Shown: one piece after another, positions 62,959-64,000 of the stretch
How positions within the stretch are numbered: position 1 is the stretch's first letter
Layout of the letters: each line of letters starts with the position of its first letter
Origin: Arthrobacter hankyongi
Lineage (GTDB): Bacteria; Actinomycetota; Actinomycetes; Actinomycetales; Micrococcaceae
Length of the DNA stretch: 64,000 bases
Assembly: GCF_022012395.1 (NCBI RefSeq)
Contig: NZ_JAKLTQ010000004.1
Coordinates: 1-64,000 of the forward strand
Reading direction: 5' to 3'
Notes under the pieces: model-generated
The model's input: the letters and a program-made list of their open reading frames with translations, nothing else
Told to the model about the DNA's origin: nothing
Database searches by the model: none
Made by a program: the position numbers and the translations under genes

Positions 62959-63735
62959 TCAGATGGGATTTCGTGCGGCCGTCAGCCAGCCGCCGTCGAT
63001 GACCATCGCGGCGCCATGGATGAAGTCCGCGTCCTTGCTCGCCAGGTAGACGGCCAGGCGGGCGATTTCCCGCGGCTGGCACCAACGCCCGGCAGGCGTA
63101 CGCGCAATCTCGTCCTCGTTGTCGGGCAGGGTGTCGGAGCCGCCGTCCGGCATTGTAAGCCCGGTGAGAGTCGCCCCCGGACAGATGGCGTTCACCCGGA
63201 TGCCGCGCCGGCCGTAGTCGAACGTGAGCTGGCGTGTCAGGCCCAGCACCCCGTGCTTGGCTGCCGTGTACGCGGTGCCTCCTCCCGCTGCACTGAGGGA
63301 CGCGATGGAGGCAGTATTGATGATTGCGCCGCCGGACTGCTCGAGCATCTGGGGAATGACGGCACGGGCCATGAGGAACGGACCGGTCAGGTTCACCGCG
63401 ATGGTCCGGTCCCACTCCGCCAGCGAAATCTCGTGCGCCGGCTGGAAGCTGTCGATGATGCCCGCGTTATTGCAGAGCACGTCGATTCGTCCGGCCCACG
63501 TACGCACCTGATCAATGGAGGCCTGTACTGACTCCGGGTCCGCGACGTCGACCTTGACCGCCACCGCCCTGTCGGGGTTGTCCAGTTCGTCCACGGTCCG
63601 CCGCGCGCTCGTTAGGTTGATGTCCAAGGCTGCCACCCGGGCGCCCTCGGCCACGAATTCCCGTACCATGGCGGCGCCCATCCCGGACCCCGCCCCGGTA
63701 ACGATCACAACGCTGTCTTCGTTGAATGTTGTCAA
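62959..63735 (-). CDS. Short-chain dehydrogenase/reductase (SDR)
   Basis: A 258-residue classical SDR: cofactor motif VIVTGAGSGMGAAMVREF, DVLCNNAGII, catalytic Ser in INTASIASLSAAGG and Tyr/Lys in TAYTAAKHG, and the structural ICPGATLTGL. The Asp after strand 2 (AALDINLTS) indicates NAD(H) preference. It would oxidise a hydroxyl to a ketone, possibly making the beta-keto acid that the BKACE enzyme needs (inference). It is the first gene of a minus-strand unit with the second P450 and the cupin, and has an operator copy 40 bp upstream. Confidence 0.93.
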   Translation of the reverse strand: MTTFNEDSVVIVTGAGSGMGAAMVREFVAEGARVAALDINLTSARRTVDELDNPDRAVAVKVDVADPESVQASIDQVRTWAGRIDVLCNNAGIIDSFQPAHEISLAEWDRTIAVNLTGPFLMARAVIPQMLEQSGGAIINTASIASLSAAGGGTAYTAAKHGVLGLTRQLTFDYGRRGIRVNAICPGATLTGLTMPDGGSDTLPDNEDEIARTPAGRWCQPREIARLAVYLASKDADFIHGAAMVIDGGWLTAARNPI

Positions 63736-63774
63736 GAAACACCGACTTCCCGCCGCTACCAGCCGTAGCGGCCA

Positions 63775-63788
63775 TTAAGGTTCATTAA
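63775..63788. promoter_or_regulatory. Island operator upstream of SDR/P450/cupin unit
   Basis: On the minus strand TTAATGAACCTTAA matches 13 of 14 positions of TTAAYGAAYGTTAA, 40 bp before the SDR start. The rest of the right end (63789-64000) shows no gene. Confidence 0.6.
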
Positions 63789-64000
63789 TTTGACCGGCTT
63801 CGGCGAGCGGCTGTGGTTGACTTATATGCCGCCCGGGCAGTTCCCCTGTCCAGGCCCGCCGAGGCGGCTGAGGTTGTTCCCGTGCCGGGAGCCTCACGGT
63901 CCGCCGCTCCAGTACGCTCGGCGCACAGCGGCACCTCCCGTCTTCCGCTGGTGCGCCAGCCCCGATCCGGCAGCGTGGCTGCCGGATCCTGAACTTCTGC

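Noticed and set aside
48231-63735. Naming the island a carnitine, glycine betaine or DMSP pathway
   Set aside because: BKACE, GcvT/DmdA-like and FolD/PurU genes are compatible with each, but no diagnostic enzyme (carnitine dehydrogenase, Rieske betaine monooxygenase, DmdB/C/D) was seen.
1-64000. tRNA, rRNA or CRISPR arrays
   Set aside because: Gaps were read for cloverleaf ends and for regularly spaced repeats; only simple dyads and one two-copy repeat were found.

Overview
The window looks like the chromosome of a high-GC actinobacterium, most likely Micrococcaceae (Arthrobacter-like). Reasons: strong G/C third-position bias, frequent GTG/TTG starts, and the rpsF-ssb-rpsR-rplI-dnaB block with actinobacterial protein features. 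This is inference from the sequence alone; no database was searched.

Layout. 1-4.3 kb: a CMP-sugar synthetase/HAD fusion (cut by the window edge), a GT87-type membrane glycosyltransferase and a phytoene-desaturase-like flavoprotein. 4.3-9.7 kb: a DUF2252 protein, a MacB/FtsX-type ABC exporter and a NarL-type two-component system. 9.8-20.2 kb: an FAH-family enzyme, a giant LuxR-type ATPase regulator, an MFS transporter, a Ktr/Trk-type K+ uptake pair, a YtxH-like protein, a drug-type ABC exporter and a small monooxygenase-like protein. 20.2-22.9 kb: a MazEF-type toxin-antitoxin pair with a broken toxin, then a second NarL-type two-component system. 23.0-31.7 kb: one long minus-strand catabolic operon (solute-binding protein, permease, ATPase, 2-hydroxyacid dehydrogenase, amidohydrolase, ThDP enzyme, AbgB-like M20 hydrolase, and the internally deleted remnant of an aldehyde dehydrogenase), divergent from a double-domain Lrp/AsnC regulator.

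33.8-41.6 kb is core replication/translation DNA: rpsF with a leader that can hide its own ribosome binding site, ssb, a tandem hairpin repeat, rpsR, rplI, three accessory genes, an AT-rich DnaA-box cluster, and dnaB. DnaB carries two inteins. One is a 149-residue mini-intein inside the Walker A motif with the W...C...T signature of class 3 inteins. The other is a 335-residue intein with a degenerate LAGLIDADG-type domain.

41.9-63.8 kb is an accessory catabolic island. By eye it is less GC-rich, has wide intergenic gaps and contains several broken genes. It encodes an alpha/beta hydrolase, an APC permease, an NCS1 permease with a zinc-ribbon-like tail, a TetR regulator, a BKACE (DUF849) enzyme, a [2Fe-2S] ferredoxin with its reductase, an Old-Yellow-Enzyme homologue, FolD, a GcvT/DmdA-like folate enzyme, PurU, two cytochromes P450 with unusual I helices, a cupin and an SDR. 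The gene set suggests uptake and oxidative breakdown of a methylated small molecule, with the methyl carbon passing through tetrahydrofolate to formate. The strongest unexplained signal is a 14-bp operator-like element, TTAAYGAAYGTTAA with variants, found upstream of most transcription units of the island. It probably defines one regulon controlled by the local TetR protein.
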